Of a DNA stretch of 64,000 nucleotides, positions 52,579 to 62,562 are shown in pieces; the stretch's first letter is position 1; the number at the start of each line of letters is the position of its first letter. The notes beneath the pieces were generated by a model. The model was not told the origin of the DNA and did not search any database. It saw nothing but the letters and a program-made list of their open reading frames with translations. The position numbers were made by a program, and so were the translations under genes. Where the stretch lies: NCBI GenBank assembly GCA_045652245.1, contig JAZRTY010000042.1:1-64000 (forward strand). Reading direction: 5' to 3'. Origin of the DNA: SIG622 sp045652245 (GTDB lineage Bacteria; Bacillota; Clostridia; Oscillospirales; CAG-382).

Positions 52579-53643
52579 ATGAAAATTATTGTAGATTGTA
52601 TGAGTGGTGACAATGCACCGTTTGAAATAATAAAGGGTGCAGTCGACGGCTCAATCGAGAGTAATGTTGAGGTGCTTCTTGTCGGAGACGAAGCAGTAAT
52701 CAGGGAAGCACTCCGAGATTTGCCTTCAGAAAAAGCTAAAATAGAAATCTTCCACACAGACGCAGAGCCTCTTACAATGGAGGATGAGCCGGGAAGCATT
52801 ATGAAGGAAAAAAAGGATTCCTCTATGGCTCAGGCTCTGAGACTTTTAGCCCAAGGCGAAGGTCACGCACTTGTGTGCGCAGGTAACACCGGTGCACTCT
52901 TTACAGGCGCTTCCCTTATTGTCAAGCGAATCAAGGGGATTCGCAGAGCAGCGCTGGGTGCAGTTCTCCCCCCTCTTGCGGGAAATCCCATGATGATTGC
53001 AGATGCCGGAGCAAACGTAGATGTTACTCCTGAAAATCTTTGCGAATTTGCTGTTATGGCAAAGCTCTTTATGGAAAAGGTTATGCACCTTGAAAACCCA
53101 AGAGTCGGTCTTATCAACAACGGTGCAGAAGAACATAAGGGTACCGAGCTTTACAGAAATGCCCATGCGCTTCTGAAAGAATATGACATAAATTTTGTCG
53201 GCAATGTTGAGGGCAGAGATTTTCCCGAGGGTGCTTGTGACATCCTTGTATGTGACGGTTTTACGGGAAATGTTGTTCTGAAGCTTACAGAGGGCTTTGG
53301 TAGTTTTATAAAAAGACAGCTCAAGGATATGTTTTATAACAATATCGGCACAAAAGCTGCATCCCTTGTTATGCTTCCTCAGATAAATAAGCTTAAAAAC
53401 ACTATGGACTATCATAGATATGGTGGTGCTCCTTTCCTTGGTATTTCAAGACCTGTAATCAAGGCTCACGGAAGCTCAAAGGCAGGTAGTATAAAATGCT
53501 GTATAGCACAGGCAAAGGAATATACACTTTCGGGTATCATTCAGGAATATGCTAAAATGGCACAAAATCCCGAAAGTTATAAAAAAGCACGTTCAGAGGA
53601 ATATCTCGGTGAGGAATCACCCTTTGAAAATGACGGAAATTAA
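52579..53643 (+). CDS. plsX: Phosphate acyltransferase PlsX
   Basis: A 354-residue enzyme that converts acyl-ACP to acyl-phosphate for phospholipid synthesis. It opens IIVDCMSGDNAPFEIIKGAVDG and has CAGNTGALF, DAGANVDV, LINNGAEEHKGTEL, GNVEGRDFPEG and DGFTGNVVLK. The usual D-x-M-G-G-D is D-C-M-S-G-D here. GAAAGGAATAGTTAT-ATG. First gene of the plsX-rnc-radical SAM-smc cluster; no acpP between plsX and rnc. Confidence 0.96.
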   Translation: MKIIVDCMSGDNAPFEIIKGAVDGSIESNVEVLLVGDEAVIREALRDLPSEKAKIEIFHTDAEPLTMEDEPGSIMKEKKDSSMAQALRLLAQGEGHALVCAGNTGALFTGASLIVKRIKGIRRAALGAVLPPLAGNPMMIADAGANVDVTPENLCEFAVMAKLFMEKVMHLENPRVGLINNGAEEHKGTELYRNAHALLKEYDINFVGNVEGRDFPEGACDILVCDGFTGNVVLKLTEGFGSFIKRQLKDMFYNNIGTKAASLVMLPQINKLKNTMDYHRYGGAPFLGISRPVIKAHGSSKAGSIKCCIAQAKEYTLSGIIQEYAKMAQNPESYKKARSEEYLGEESPFENDGN

Positions 53644-53661
53644 AAAGATAAGGTGATAAGA

Positions 53662-54387
53662 ATGGGCGATAGTTATCCAAAAGATATAAGTGTGCTCGAG
53701 CACACTATCGGATATACCTTTAAAAATCGTAAGCTTTGCGTGGTTGCTCTTACACATTCCTCCTATTCAAATGAGATGAAAACAAAAAATCCGGATATTG
53801 TCTGCAACGAAAGAATGGAATTTTTGGGGGATTCGGTGCTGTCTATTGTGACCTCAGAGTATATTTTTGAAAAATATACCGATTTACCTGAGGGAGAGCT
53901 TACAAAAATACGCGCAAGCTCTGTTTGCGAAAATGCACTCTTTGAATATTCAAAGAAAATTGAACTTGGTAGTTTTATATATCTCGGTCATGGCGAGGAA
54001 ATGAGTGGCAGCAGAACGCACAAGGCTATTCTTGCCGATGCGTTTGAAGCACTACTTGCCGCAATCTACCTTGACAGCGGTATGGCGCAGGTGAAAGAGT
54101 TTCTGCTTCCCTTTATTTCCGAGCATATAAGTGCCTTAATCAAGGCAGGACGCCGTGAGGATTTCAAGAGCCTGCTTCAGCAGTTCATTCAGAAAAGTCC
54201 CGGTGAGCTTCTTGAATACATACAGACAGGCGAGGAAGGTCCTCCACATAATAAGAAATTTTATTTTGAAGTCCGACTTAACAACAACATTATAGGCAGA
54301 GGCGAGGGTAAAACCAAGCGGGAGGCAGAGCAGCTTGCAGCAAGACAGGCTCTTATTCTGTTTGGTGAGCTTTCGGAGAATGATTGA
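53662..54387 (+). CDS. rnc: Ribonuclease III
   Basis: About 241 residues from ATG at 53662 (AAGGTGATAAG ribosome site). RNase III domain with ERMEFLGDSVLSI (catalytic signature) and ADAFEALLAAIYLD; C-terminal double-stranded RNA binding domain (DFKSLLQQFIQK to AAARQALI). It processes rRNA and structured RNAs. The next gene starts 1 bp after its stop. Confidence 0.96.
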   Translation: MGDSYPKDISVLEHTIGYTFKNRKLCVVALTHSSYSNEMKTKNPDIVCNERMEFLGDSVLSIVTSEYIFEKYTDLPEGELTKIRASSVCENALFEYSKKIELGSFIYLGHGEEMSGSRTHKAILADAFEALLAAIYLDSGMAQVKEFLLPFISEHISALIKAGRREDFKSLLQQFIQKSPGELLEYIQTGEEGPPHNKKFYFEVRLNNNIIGRGEGKTKREAEQLAARQALILFGELSEND

Positions 54388-54388
54388 T

Positions 54389-55471
54389 ATGCACAGCAAA
54401 AAACGACATATTAACATTCCAATTTTTATTCCCCACGAGGGTTGCCCGAATTCTTGTGTTTTTTGTAATCAAAGGACTATTACAAATACCGACGGAGGAG
54501 CAGGTCGTGATATAAGGTCTGAAATAGAGGCGTGCCTTTCAACAATTGACACAGAAAGCTGTGATTGTGAAATCGCTTTCTTTGGTGGCAGCTTTACCGG
54601 AATTGACAGAAACGATATGCTTCGCCTGCTTTCTGTTGCTAAGGAGTATATAGACAGCGGCAAGGTACAGTCGGTACGGCTTTCGACACGACCTGATTTT
54701 ATAAGTGAGGAAATACTTGGTATTCTGAAGGAATACGGTGTTCGCCACATTGAGCTTGGAATTCAGAGCCTTGACGACAGGGTATTGCTTGCCAGCCGCA
54801 GAGGTCACAGCGCAGACACTACAATAAAGGCTTGTAAAATGATAGTAGAGCGTGGCTTTTCTCTTACCGGTCAGATGATGCTCGGACTTCCGGGGGCAAC
54901 TTTGGAGAATGAAATCGAAACGGCAAAGGGAATATGCTCTCTTGGTGCTGACAGTGCAAGGATATATCCGGCTGTTGTTTTCTACGATACCGAGCTTTGT
55001 GCTATGAGCAAAAACGGGCTTTATACGCCACTTACGAATGAACAGGCAACAGTTCGGGGAGCTCTCGTTTATGAGGTTTTTGTAAAAAACGGTGTAAAGC
55101 TTTTGCGAATAGGGCTTCAGGCAAGTGACGGTCTTTGCGACGATAAGATTTATGGTGGTGCTGCTCACAGCGCCATAGGTGAGCTTATTGTCGGAAGATA
55201 TTATTTTAACTTAATGTGCGAAAAATGTCGTATTCTTTTTGAAAACGGCACTATAAATAAAGATGCTGTGGGTTTTCTTACTGTTTTTTGCGCCATTGGT
55301 GAAGCCTCAAAGGTTTCAGGGCAAAAAAGAGTAAACAAACTACAGCTTCAGGATTATTTCAGAGAAAACGGAATAATTCTGCAGGACATAAAAGTAAAGG
55401 AAAAGAAAGATATTACGGAAAACAATGTAGAAATTGAGTTTTCCAAAGTAAAAAAACAGGAAGTGAGGTGA
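54389..55471 (+). CDS. Radical SAM protein (Elp3-like), between rnc and smc
   Basis: About 360 residues from ATG at 54389, behind CGGAGAATG. CPNSCVFC at about residues 19-26 is the CxxxCxxC iron-sulfur cluster site; IAFFGGSFTGID, VRLSTRPDFI and IELGIQSLDDRVL follow as in Elp3/YhcC-type radical SAM enzymes. No acetyltransferase domain is present. Position between rnc and smc is conserved in many Clostridia. The substrate is unknown, and a tRNA-modifying role is only a family-based guess. Confidence 0.87.
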   Translation: MHSKKRHINIPIFIPHEGCPNSCVFCNQRTITNTDGGAGRDIRSEIEACLSTIDTESCDCEIAFFGGSFTGIDRNDMLRLLSVAKEYIDSGKVQSVRLSTRPDFISEEILGILKEYGVRHIELGIQSLDDRVLLASRRGHSADTTIKACKMIVERGFSLTGQMMLGLPGATLENEIETAKGICSLGADSARIYPAVVFYDTELCAMSKNGLYTPLTNEQATVRGALVYEVFVKNGVKLLRIGLQASDGLCDDKIYGGAAHSAIGELIVGRYYFNLMCEKCRILFENGTINKDAVGFLTVFCAIGEASKVSGQKRVNKLQLQDYFRENGIILQDIKVKEKKDITENNVEIEFSKVKKQEVR

Positions 55472-55472
55472 C

Positions 55473-58400
55473 GTGCAGTTGTATTTAAAGGCGCTTGAAA
55501 TGCGTGGGTTTAAGTCCTTCCCGGACAAGACAAGAATGGAATTCGGAAAAGGCATTACGGCTGTCGTAGGCCCTAACGGAAGTGGTAAATCCAATATTTC
55601 CGACGCTGTGCGTTGGGTACTGGGTGAAATGTCACCGAAGTCTCTTCGAGGCTCAAGGATGGAGGACGTCATCTTCAGCGGTACTGCAAAAAGAAGCCCT
55701 ACCGGCTACTGTGAGGTTTCGCTGATTTTAGACAACCACGACAAAGCTCTTCCAACCGACACAGATGAAGTAAGAATTACAAGAAAATACTTCCGTTCGG
55801 GTGAGAGCGAATACAAAATAAACGAAAAACCCTCAAGGCTTAAGGATATTCATGAGCTATTTCTGAATACCGGTATCGGTAGAGAGGGCTATTCGGTTGT
55901 AGGTCAGGGTAAAATTGCAGAGGTTATTTCGCAAAAAAGTGACGAACGACGTCATATTTTCGAGGAAGCTGCAGGTATTTCGAAATTCAGATACAGAAAG
56001 AACGATGCTGCAAAAAAGCTTTCCGAAACAGATGCAAACCTTATAAGAGTTACCGATATTGCAAACGAAATCGGCTCCAGAATCGGTACACTTGAAAAGG
56101 AAGCCGAGAATGCGAAAAAGTACATAGTTCTTGCCGAGCGAAAAAAGGAGCTTGAGGTTGCTGTCTGGTTTGACAAAATAACAAAGGCGGCACTTGAAGC
56201 TGAAAAATATGAAAGTAAAACACTTGATGCCCGTAAAAATTACGAAGCAAAGCAGGCTGAGCTTGAAAATTCCGAACGTAAAACAGAGGAAACAGCCTCT
56301 TTAAAGCAAGAGGCTATAATCCTTACAGACAGTATCCGTGAGGAACTGAAAAATAAGGAAAATGAGAAAAACGAGCTTATTTCCCTGCGTTCTCTTTCAC
56401 AGAATGATATTGCACACTACGAGCAGTCCCGTGATTCTCTTGTAAAGGCTATTGAAAAGCTAAAATCTGAAGATATCCCCGCAAGAGAAGCACAGGTCAA
56501 GACGGAACTTGAAAGTGCGGAAGCTGCAGGGCGTGAAGCAGAAAACGTAACTAAGGCTTACGAAGAAAAGCAGCGTGAGCTTGAAATTGCAAAAAACGAG
56601 CTTGAAAATGCGCAAAAGGCACAGGAGACAAGTGCTGCGAAGCTGAGACTTGCACAGGAGGCTCTTACAAACGCAAAAATTGCAAAGGCTGCAGCTGAAA
56701 ATGCTGCAAAAAGCGAGCTTGACAAGCGTGAATTTATAGATAATGAAATCGCAAAGGCAAGTGAAGAAAAAAGACAGGCAGAGCTTCTTCTTTCGGAAGC
56801 TACAGACAGATACGAGAAAATAAAGCAGGAAAAAGAGGAGCTTTCCCGGGACCTTTCACAGGAAAACGAGGAACTATTAAAGCTGACTGCACAACACGAA
56901 GCGAAGATACGTGAAAAAAGCGAACAGAACGCACTTTTGTCTTCCGACATTCACAGAAAAGAAATGCTCGAAAAAATGGACAGACTCCTTGAAGGCTATC
57001 CCGGTAGTGTCAAGGCAATTGTCAATGAGTCTTCCCTTTCCGGCATCTGTGGTCCCGTTTCAAAGCTTCTGACAGCCCGTGAGGAATATGTAACGGCAAT
57101 TGAAACTTCACTCGGAGCTGCCGTTTCAAATATTGTAACCGAGGATGAGGAAAGTGCAAAGGCTGCCATTCGTTATCTGAAAGAGCATAACGCAGGAAGG
57201 GCTACATTCTTACCACTTACATCTATAAAAGGAACTGTTATAGAACAAGCAGGACTTTCACATGAGAAGGGTTACATCGGAATCGGAAGCGAGCTTGTTT
57301 CGTATGAGCCGAAATACGAATCAGTTGCAAAATATCTTCTCGGAAGAACAGTCATTGCAGATAACATTGATTCAGCATCAAGTATTGCCAGAAAGTACGG
57401 CTATAAATTCAGAATTGCAACTCTTGACGGTCAGCTTATAAACGCAGGTGGTTCATATACAGGTGGTTCGTCGGCAACTCGCTCGGGAATTATGTCAAGA
57501 GGTACCGATATTGAAAAGCTTGAAGAAAGAATTTCGAAAACAAAAGAAATTCTGAAAGAGCTTTCAGATAAAATAAATGAGCTTCAGGAAGCCAAGGAAG
57601 AAGCCCAGAGCTTTATTGAGGGTATCAGAAATGATATGTCAAACACAGATACCTCTCTTTACAAGGCGCAGGGTGATATAAAGCTTTACGAAGAAAAAAT
57701 TGCTTCCTGTAGCGAAAGAATCGAAAAAACACAGGCACAGCTTGAGGAATATACAAGCGAGGCACTCGGACAAAAGCTTGTCCGTCTTAATAACGATGTT
57801 GAAAATGCACAGGTCGGAATGACAACTGCAGAAAGTGAGCTTGCTTCTTCGACTTTGGCTCTTGAAAATGCACAGGATGTACTTTACGACACAGAGGCTG
57901 CTCTCTCGACAGCAGGACTTGAAAAGCTTGCACGCCAAAAGGACTATGAGTCGCTTTGCGAAAAGCATATAGCTTCGAAAATGCGTCTTTCCGAGATTTT
58001 GGCTTTGCTCGGAGACAGAGAAAAAGAAAAAGCTGAAATTGAAAGATTACTTCTTGATTCTAAAAATCTTATTGCAGGCGGCAAGGAAAGACTTGCCTTG
58101 ATTGATACCGAAATTGAGGAGCTGAAAAAGCGACTTTCCAAGCAGATTGAAAAGGCAAATGACCTTGACAGGGCTCTTAATACAATACGCCAGAGCGAGC
58201 GTGAGCTTATGAATGACAAGGAAGTATTCTTCAAGGAGCTTACACGTTGCGAAAGTATCCTTGAAAGCAGTAGAAACACTTACGACACACTCACGGCAAA
58301 GCTGTTTGAGGAATATGAGCTTACATATACAGAGGCACAGGCACTCGGACTGCCGACACCTACTCCGGAATTTACAACAGAGCTTGCCTCGGTCAAGGGT

Positions 58401-59045
58401 AAAATAAGAGCTCTCGGAAATGTAAATGTCAATGCAGTTGAAGAATACCGCGAGACAAAAGAACGCTATGACTTTATGACAGCACAGATAAATGACCTGA
58501 ATGAAGCTAAAAAGAGCCTTGAAAATGTAATTTCAAGACTTGAAAAGGATATGAAGGTTATGTTCTCTCAGGCTATGGTGAAAATCAACGAGAGCTTCAA
58601 AGAAGTGTTTGTTGAGCTTTTCGGTGGTGGTAGTGCCGAGATTGTCATAACAGAACCAGACAACATTCTCGAAAGTGGTATTGAAATCAACATTCAGCCA
58701 CCCGGAAAGATGGTTAAGAGCTTATCTTTACTTTCAGGTGGTGAACAGGCATTTACTGCGATTGCACTTTACTTTGCAATTCTCAGGGTAAATCCTGCAC
58801 CCTTCTATATTTTTGACGAAATCGAAGCAGCGCTTGACGATGTTAACGTTGCACGTTTCGGAAAATATCTGCGTCGTAACAGCAAGGATAGTCAATTTAT
58901 CGTCATTACCCACAGACGTGGTACTATGGAATCTGCCGACACTCTATATGGTGTTACAATGCAGGAAAAGGGAGTTTCAAACTTCTTGAAAGTCAACATT
59001 GAGGATGTTGAAAGAAAAACAGGTATTAAACTTTCTGAAAGCTGA
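55473..59045 (+). CDS. smc: Chromosome segregation protein SMC
   Basis: A 1190-residue protein starting at GTG behind AAGTGAGGTGAC. N-terminal ATP-binding half (MRGFKSFPDKT, VGPNGSGKSNISDAV), Q-loop region, coiled coil about 165-500, hinge about 505-670 (GYPGSVKAI to GGSYTGGSSA), second coil, and C-terminal half with LLSGGEQAFTAIAL (signature) and FYIFDEIEAALDD (Walker B). Full length. It organises and separates chromosomes with ScpA/ScpB, which are not in the window. Confidence 0.98.
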   Translation: MQLYLKALEMRGFKSFPDKTRMEFGKGITAVVGPNGSGKSNISDAVRWVLGEMSPKSLRGSRMEDVIFSGTAKRSPTGYCEVSLILDNHDKALPTDTDEVRITRKYFRSGESEYKINEKPSRLKDIHELFLNTGIGREGYSVVGQGKIAEVISQKSDERRHIFEEAAGISKFRYRKNDAAKKLSETDANLIRVTDIANEIGSRIGTLEKEAENAKKYIVLAERKKELEVAVWFDKITKAALEAEKYESKTLDARKNYEAKQAELENSERKTEETASLKQEAIILTDSIREELKNKENEKNELISLRSLSQNDIAHYEQSRDSLVKAIEKLKSEDIPAREAQVKTELESAEAAGREAENVTKAYEEKQRELEIAKNELENAQKAQETSAAKLRLAQEALTNAKIAKAAAENAAKSELDKREFIDNEIAKASEEKRQAELLLSEATDRYEKIKQEKEELSRDLSQENEELLKLTAQHEAKIREKSEQNALLSSDIHRKEMLEKMDRLLEGYPGSVKAIVNESSLSGICGPVSKLLTAREEYVTAIETSLGAAVSNIVTEDEESAKAAIRYLKEHNAGRATFLPLTSIKGTVIEQAGLSHEKGYIGIGSELVSYEPKYESVAKYLLGRTVIADNIDSASSIARKYGYKFRIATLDGQLINAGGSYTGGSSATRSGIMSRGTDIEKLEERISKTKEILKELSDKINELQEAKEEAQSFIEGIRNDMSNTDTSLYKAQGDIKLYEEKIASCSERIEKTQAQLEEYTSEALGQKLVRLNNDVENAQVGMTTAESELASSTLALENAQDVLYDTEAALSTAGLEKLARQKDYESLCEKHIASKMRLSEILALLGDREKEKAEIERLLLDSKNLIAGGKERLALIDTEIEELKKRLSKQIEKANDLDRALNTIRQSERELMNDKEVFFKELTRCESILESSRNTYDTLTAKLFEEYELTYTEAQALGLPTPTPEFTTELASVKGKIRALGNVNVNAVEEYRETKERYDFMTAQINDLNEAKKSLENVISRLEKDMKVMFSQAMVKINESFKEVFVELFGGGSAEIVITEPDNILESGIEINIQPPGKMVKSLSLLSGGEQAFTAIALYFAILRVNPAPFYIFDEIEAALDDVNVARFGKYLRRNSKDSQFIVITHRRGTMESADTLYGVTMQEKGVSNFLKVNIEDVERKTGIKLSES

Positions 59046-59131
59046 TTTTAGCAAAAGAAGCTTTTGTGGAATATAATAAAAAATAAAGGTATAAAGAAAA
59101 AGCGTGTGTGCTTTTTTGAAAGGAGCAAAAA

Positions 59132-60451
59132 ATGGGAATTAAAGTAGTAAAATTTGGCGGCAGCAGCCTTGCTGATGCAAATCAGTTCCGTAAGGTTGCA
59201 GACATAATAAGAGCAGACGAGGACAGAAAATATGTAGTACCCTCAGCACCGGGTAAGCGTTTTAAAGAGGATGACAAGGTTACCGACCTTCTCTACAAGA
59301 GTTATGAAAACGCAGGAAAGCCTGAATTTGCGGATGTTTTCGGTAAAATCAGAGAAAGATACAGCGATATTGTAAAGGGACTTGGAATTGAGTTTGCACT
59401 TGACGATGAGCTGAAATATATCGAAGCTTGTATTCTTAACAACGCAGGTCGTGACTACACGGCAAGCCGTGGTGAATATCTTAACGCAAAAATTATGGCA
59501 AAGTTTCTCGGATATGAATTCATAGATGCTGCAGAGGTTGTTTTCTTCAAGGATGACGGTACACTTGATTCTGAAAAGACAAATACTGTTCTTTCCGAAA
59601 GACTAAAGGATACAGAACGTGCAGTAATTCCGGGCTTCTACGGTTCAATGCCGAACGGCACTATCAAGACCTTCTCCCGTGGTGGTTCTGACATTTCCGG
59701 TGCGATTGTAGCACGTGCTGCAGAAGCTGACGTTTATGAAAACTGGACAGACGTTTCCGGCTTCCTTATAGCTGACCCGAGAATAGTTGAAAACCCGAAG
59801 AATATCGAGCTTATAACCTACAGAGAGCTTCGTGAGCTTTCCTATATGGGTGCAACAGTTCTTCACGAGGATTCTATCTTCCCTGTTAAAGTTGCAGGAA
59901 TTCCGATTGAAATAAAGAACACCAACGCACCTTCAGACAAGGGTACAAGAATTGTTGCAGCCTGCCGTGATACAAACAAGGATATGGAAAATATCATCAC
60001 AGGTATTGCAGGTAAGAAGGGATTTTCGGTTCTGACACTTGAAAAGGATATGATGAACGAGGAAATCGGCTTCGGTAAGCGTGTGCTTGAGGTAATTTCA
60101 AAGTACGGACTTTGCTTTGAGCATATCCCGTCGGGTATTGATACAATGGGACTTGTTCTTGACGGAGCAAAGGTACTTGGCTTTGAGGATGAGCTTATTG
60201 CTGACCTTTTTGCTGCAACTGCTTCTGACAGCATACACATTGAAAACAACATTTCTCTTATCGCTGTTGTTGGTAGAAAAATGCGTAACGCGCGTGGTAC
60301 TGCTGCACGTATTTTCAATGCACTTGCCAAAGCTGATGTCAATATTCGTCTTATCGACCAGGGCTCAAGTGAGCTTAATATCATTATCGGTGTTGATACT
60401 AAGGACTTTGAAAATTCAATCAAGGCAATCTATGCTGAGTTTGTAAGTTAA
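59132..60451 (+). CDS. Aspartate kinase
   Basis: A 439-residue monofunctional aspartokinase: VVKFGGSSLAD at the N-terminus, TASRGEYLNAKIMA near 110, FSRGGSDISGAIVA near 184, LSYMGATVLHEDSIFP near 230, and two ACT domains from about 285 (with ENNISLIAVVGRKMRNARGTAARIF) for feedback control, probably by lysine or threonine. First step of aspartate-family amino acid synthesis. GAAAGGAGCAAAAA-ATG; own terminator downstream. Confidence 0.95.
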   Translation: MGIKVVKFGGSSLADANQFRKVADIIRADEDRKYVVPSAPGKRFKEDDKVTDLLYKSYENAGKPEFADVFGKIRERYSDIVKGLGIEFALDDELKYIEACILNNAGRDYTASRGEYLNAKIMAKFLGYEFIDAAEVVFFKDDGTLDSEKTNTVLSERLKDTERAVIPGFYGSMPNGTIKTFSRGGSDISGAIVARAAEADVYENWTDVSGFLIADPRIVENPKNIELITYRELRELSYMGATVLHEDSIFPVKVAGIPIEIKNTNAPSDKGTRIVAACRDTNKDMENIITGIAGKKGFSVLTLEKDMMNEEIGFGKRVLEVISKYGLCFEHIPSGIDTMGLVLDGAKVLGFEDELIADLFAATASDSIHIENNISLIAVVGRKMRNARGTAARIFNALAKADVNIRLIDQGSSELNIIIGVDTKDFENSIKAIYAEFVS

Positions 60452-60463
60452 TTTAATTCTAAA

Positions 60464-60506
60464 AAAACTCCCCAATGTCACAAAATGGCATTGGGGAACT
60501 TTTTGC
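60464..60506. terminator. Terminator of the aspartate kinase gene
   Basis: CCCCAATG / CATTGGGG with inner TCACAAAATGG, then AACTTTTTG. Confidence 0.8.
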
Positions 60507-60557
60507 TGCTGAAAAAGAGAAAGCGAAGAGTTTTCACTCTTCGCCTTTGCTTCGACT

Positions 60558-60902
60558 TTAGATTTTTTCCTTAATCTTAGCAGCCTTACCTACTCTGTCT
60601 CTTACGTAGTAAAGCTTAGCTCTTCTTACCTTACCTTCACGTACAAGCTCAACCTTAACTACGTTAGGTGAGTGCATCGGGAAAGTCTTTTCAACGCCGC
60701 AGCCATAAGCTACACGTCTTACGGTGAAGGATTCTGAAATACCACCGTTTTTCTTAGCGATAACAGTACCCTCGAAAAGCTGAATTCTCTCTCTTGTGCC
60801 TTCCTTGATTCTATTGTGTACTCTTACAGTATCACCAATGTTGAATGCAGGAACTTCACTTTTGATTTGCTCACTTGCAAAAGCTTCAATGATCTTGTTC
60901 AT
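60558..60902 (-). CDS. rplS: 50S ribosomal protein L19
   Basis: 114 residues with the L19 pattern: FNIGDTVRVHNRIKEG, RIQLFEGTVIAKKNGG, SESFTVRRVAYGCGVEKTFPMHSPNVVKVEL and KLYYVRDRVGKAAKIKE. It sits at the 30S-50S interface. TAGGAGGTAAGTTTC-ATG; preceded by a leader hairpin. Confidence 0.98.
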   Translation of the reverse strand: MNKIIEAFASEQIKSEVPAFNIGDTVRVHNRIKEGTRERIQLFEGTVIAKKNGGISESFTVRRVAYGCGVEKTFPMHSPNVVKVELVREGKVRRAKLYYVRDRVGKAAKIKEKI

Positions 60903-60917
60903 GAAACTTACCTCCTA

Positions 60918-60956
60918 TAAAGACATTCATACGGAGCTTGGCAGAGGAATGTCGTA
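60918..60956 (-). promoter_or_regulatory. L19 leader hairpin
   Basis: On the minus strand GACATTC / GAATGTC enclose an 18-nt loop (CTCTGCCAAGCTCCGTAT), ending 12 bp before the rplS ribosome site. Position and size fit the L19 leader of Firmicutes, bound by L19 for feedback control. Confidence 0.65.
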
Positions 60957-61049
60957 ATATTTTGTATGATGGAATAGCCATACATAACATGAGTATTATA
61001 TCATAATGTATTTTTATATTCAATAACAAATTGTAAACTTTTTCTTTTT

Positions 61050-62495
61050 TTAATCCTTTGTCCAGGTTTGTGGCAGGAATGTAAGCAACAATGGGAATAT
61101 TTCAAGTCGTCCAAGGAGCATCGCAAGGGACAGAACTATTTTTGAAAAATCAGAATACTGAGCAAAGCTCCCCATAGGCCCTACAACGCCAAAGCCGGGA
61201 CCTATATTGTTTATACAGGCAGTAACCGCAGTAAAGCTTGTTTCAAAATTGAAGGGCTCACAGGACACTATAAGCAGGAAGAATGCAAACAAAAACAGGT
61301 AAGTAACAATATAAATACCAAGACTATGCAGAACCGGGCTTTCTACCGGCCTCCCGTCAAGCTTTACTGTGGTGACAGCTCTCGGATGAAGCATATGGCG
61401 AATTTCAGACCCTAACATTTTTGCCATAAGAAGTATTCTTGATACCTTAAGTCCGCCTGCAGTCGAGCCTGCACAACCACCCATAAACATAAGAAGCAGC
61501 AGAACTGTCTTTGAAAAGTCGGGCCACAGGTCAAAGTTTGCTGTAGCATAGCCTGTTGTTGTAACAATCGAAGCTACCTGGAATGCACTGTGACGCAGAG
61601 CTTCCCCGAAGTTTTCAAAAATTGAATATGTATTTATACAAATTCCGGCAATTGCCGCAAATACAACTCCAAGGTATACAAAAAGCTCGGTATTTTTGAA
61701 GGCTTTTATCGATTTCTTTACCAGAAAGTAGAAATATAAATTGAAATTCACACCAAAAAGCAGCATAAATACCGTAATCACCCACTGAATGTACGGAGAA
61801 TATGAGGTTATGCTGTCAGATTTTATTCCAAATCCTCCGGTACCGGCTGTACCAAAGCTGTGTACAAGGCTTTCGAAAAGCGTCATACCTCCAAAAAGAA
61901 GGAAAATTGTTTCAAGTACGGTCAGTGCTATATATATAAGGTATAGTATTTTTGCAGTATCCTTATATCTTGGGAGTAATTTTCCAAAAGTGGGTCCCGG
62001 CATTTCCGCCCTCATAATATGAACCGAACGTCCCGAAAGGTTTGGCAGAATTGCCATTACAAAGACAAGAACTCCCATACCGCCAATCCAATGAGAGAAG
62101 CTTCGCCAGAAAAGCATACCGTGTGACAGTTCCTCAACATTCGTAAGGATTGATGAGCCTGTTGTTGTAAAACCACTCACAATTTCAAAGAATGCATCGA
62201 CATATCGCGGAATTTCTCCACTTATTGTAAAGGGAAGCGCACCGATAAGCGACATTGAAAGCCAGGCGACTGCAACAAGTGCAAAGCCTTCCTTTGCAAA
62301 AATCAGGTCATTTTCAATTCTGAATATCTTCACAAATGCGAGTCCTAAAAGGAAGGACAGCACTGCGACAGACAAAAAAGACGCAAATCCCTTTGCTTCA
62401 CGATATATCAGTGAAACAATCGTCGGAAGCAGCAGCAAAAAGCCGTTCGCTATAAAAATTCGTCCAAGATAATTAAATACAAGTTTTCTGTTCAT
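61050..62495 (-). CDS. trkH: Potassium uptake protein TrkH/KtrB family
   Basis: A 481-residue membrane protein with four M1-P-M2 repeats; pore segments include SGFTTTGSSILT, GTAGTGGFGIKSDS, SIVTTTGYATANFD and NNIGPGFGVVGP, each with the selectivity-filter glycine. It forms the K+ pore and is gated by TrkA, whose gene lies 67 bp upstream on the same strand. Confidence 0.95.
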   Translation of the reverse strand: MNRKLVFNYLGRIFIANGFLLLLPTIVSLIYREAKGFASFLSVAVLSFLLGLAFVKIFRIENDLIFAKEGFALVAVAWLSMSLIGALPFTISGEIPRYVDAFFEIVSGFTTTGSSILTNVEELSHGMLFWRSFSHWIGGMGVLVFVMAILPNLSGRSVHIMRAEMPGPTFGKLLPRYKDTAKILYLIYIALTVLETIFLLFGGMTLFESLVHSFGTAGTGGFGIKSDSITSYSPYIQWVITVFMLLFGVNFNLYFYFLVKKSIKAFKNTELFVYLGVVFAAIAGICINTYSIFENFGEALRHSAFQVASIVTTTGYATANFDLWPDFSKTVLLLLMFMGGCAGSTAGGLKVSRILLMAKMLGSEIRHMLHPRAVTTVKLDGRPVESPVLHSLGIYIVTYLFLFAFFLLIVSCEPFNFETSFTAVTACINNIGPGFGVVGPMGSFAQYSDFSKIVLSLAMLLGRLEIFPLLLTFLPQTWTKD

Positions 62496-62562
62496 TTTAG
62501 AATCCTCTCAACCGAATACGAAAAGCAATTCCACATAAAATTTCACAGCCTCTTTACCCGGA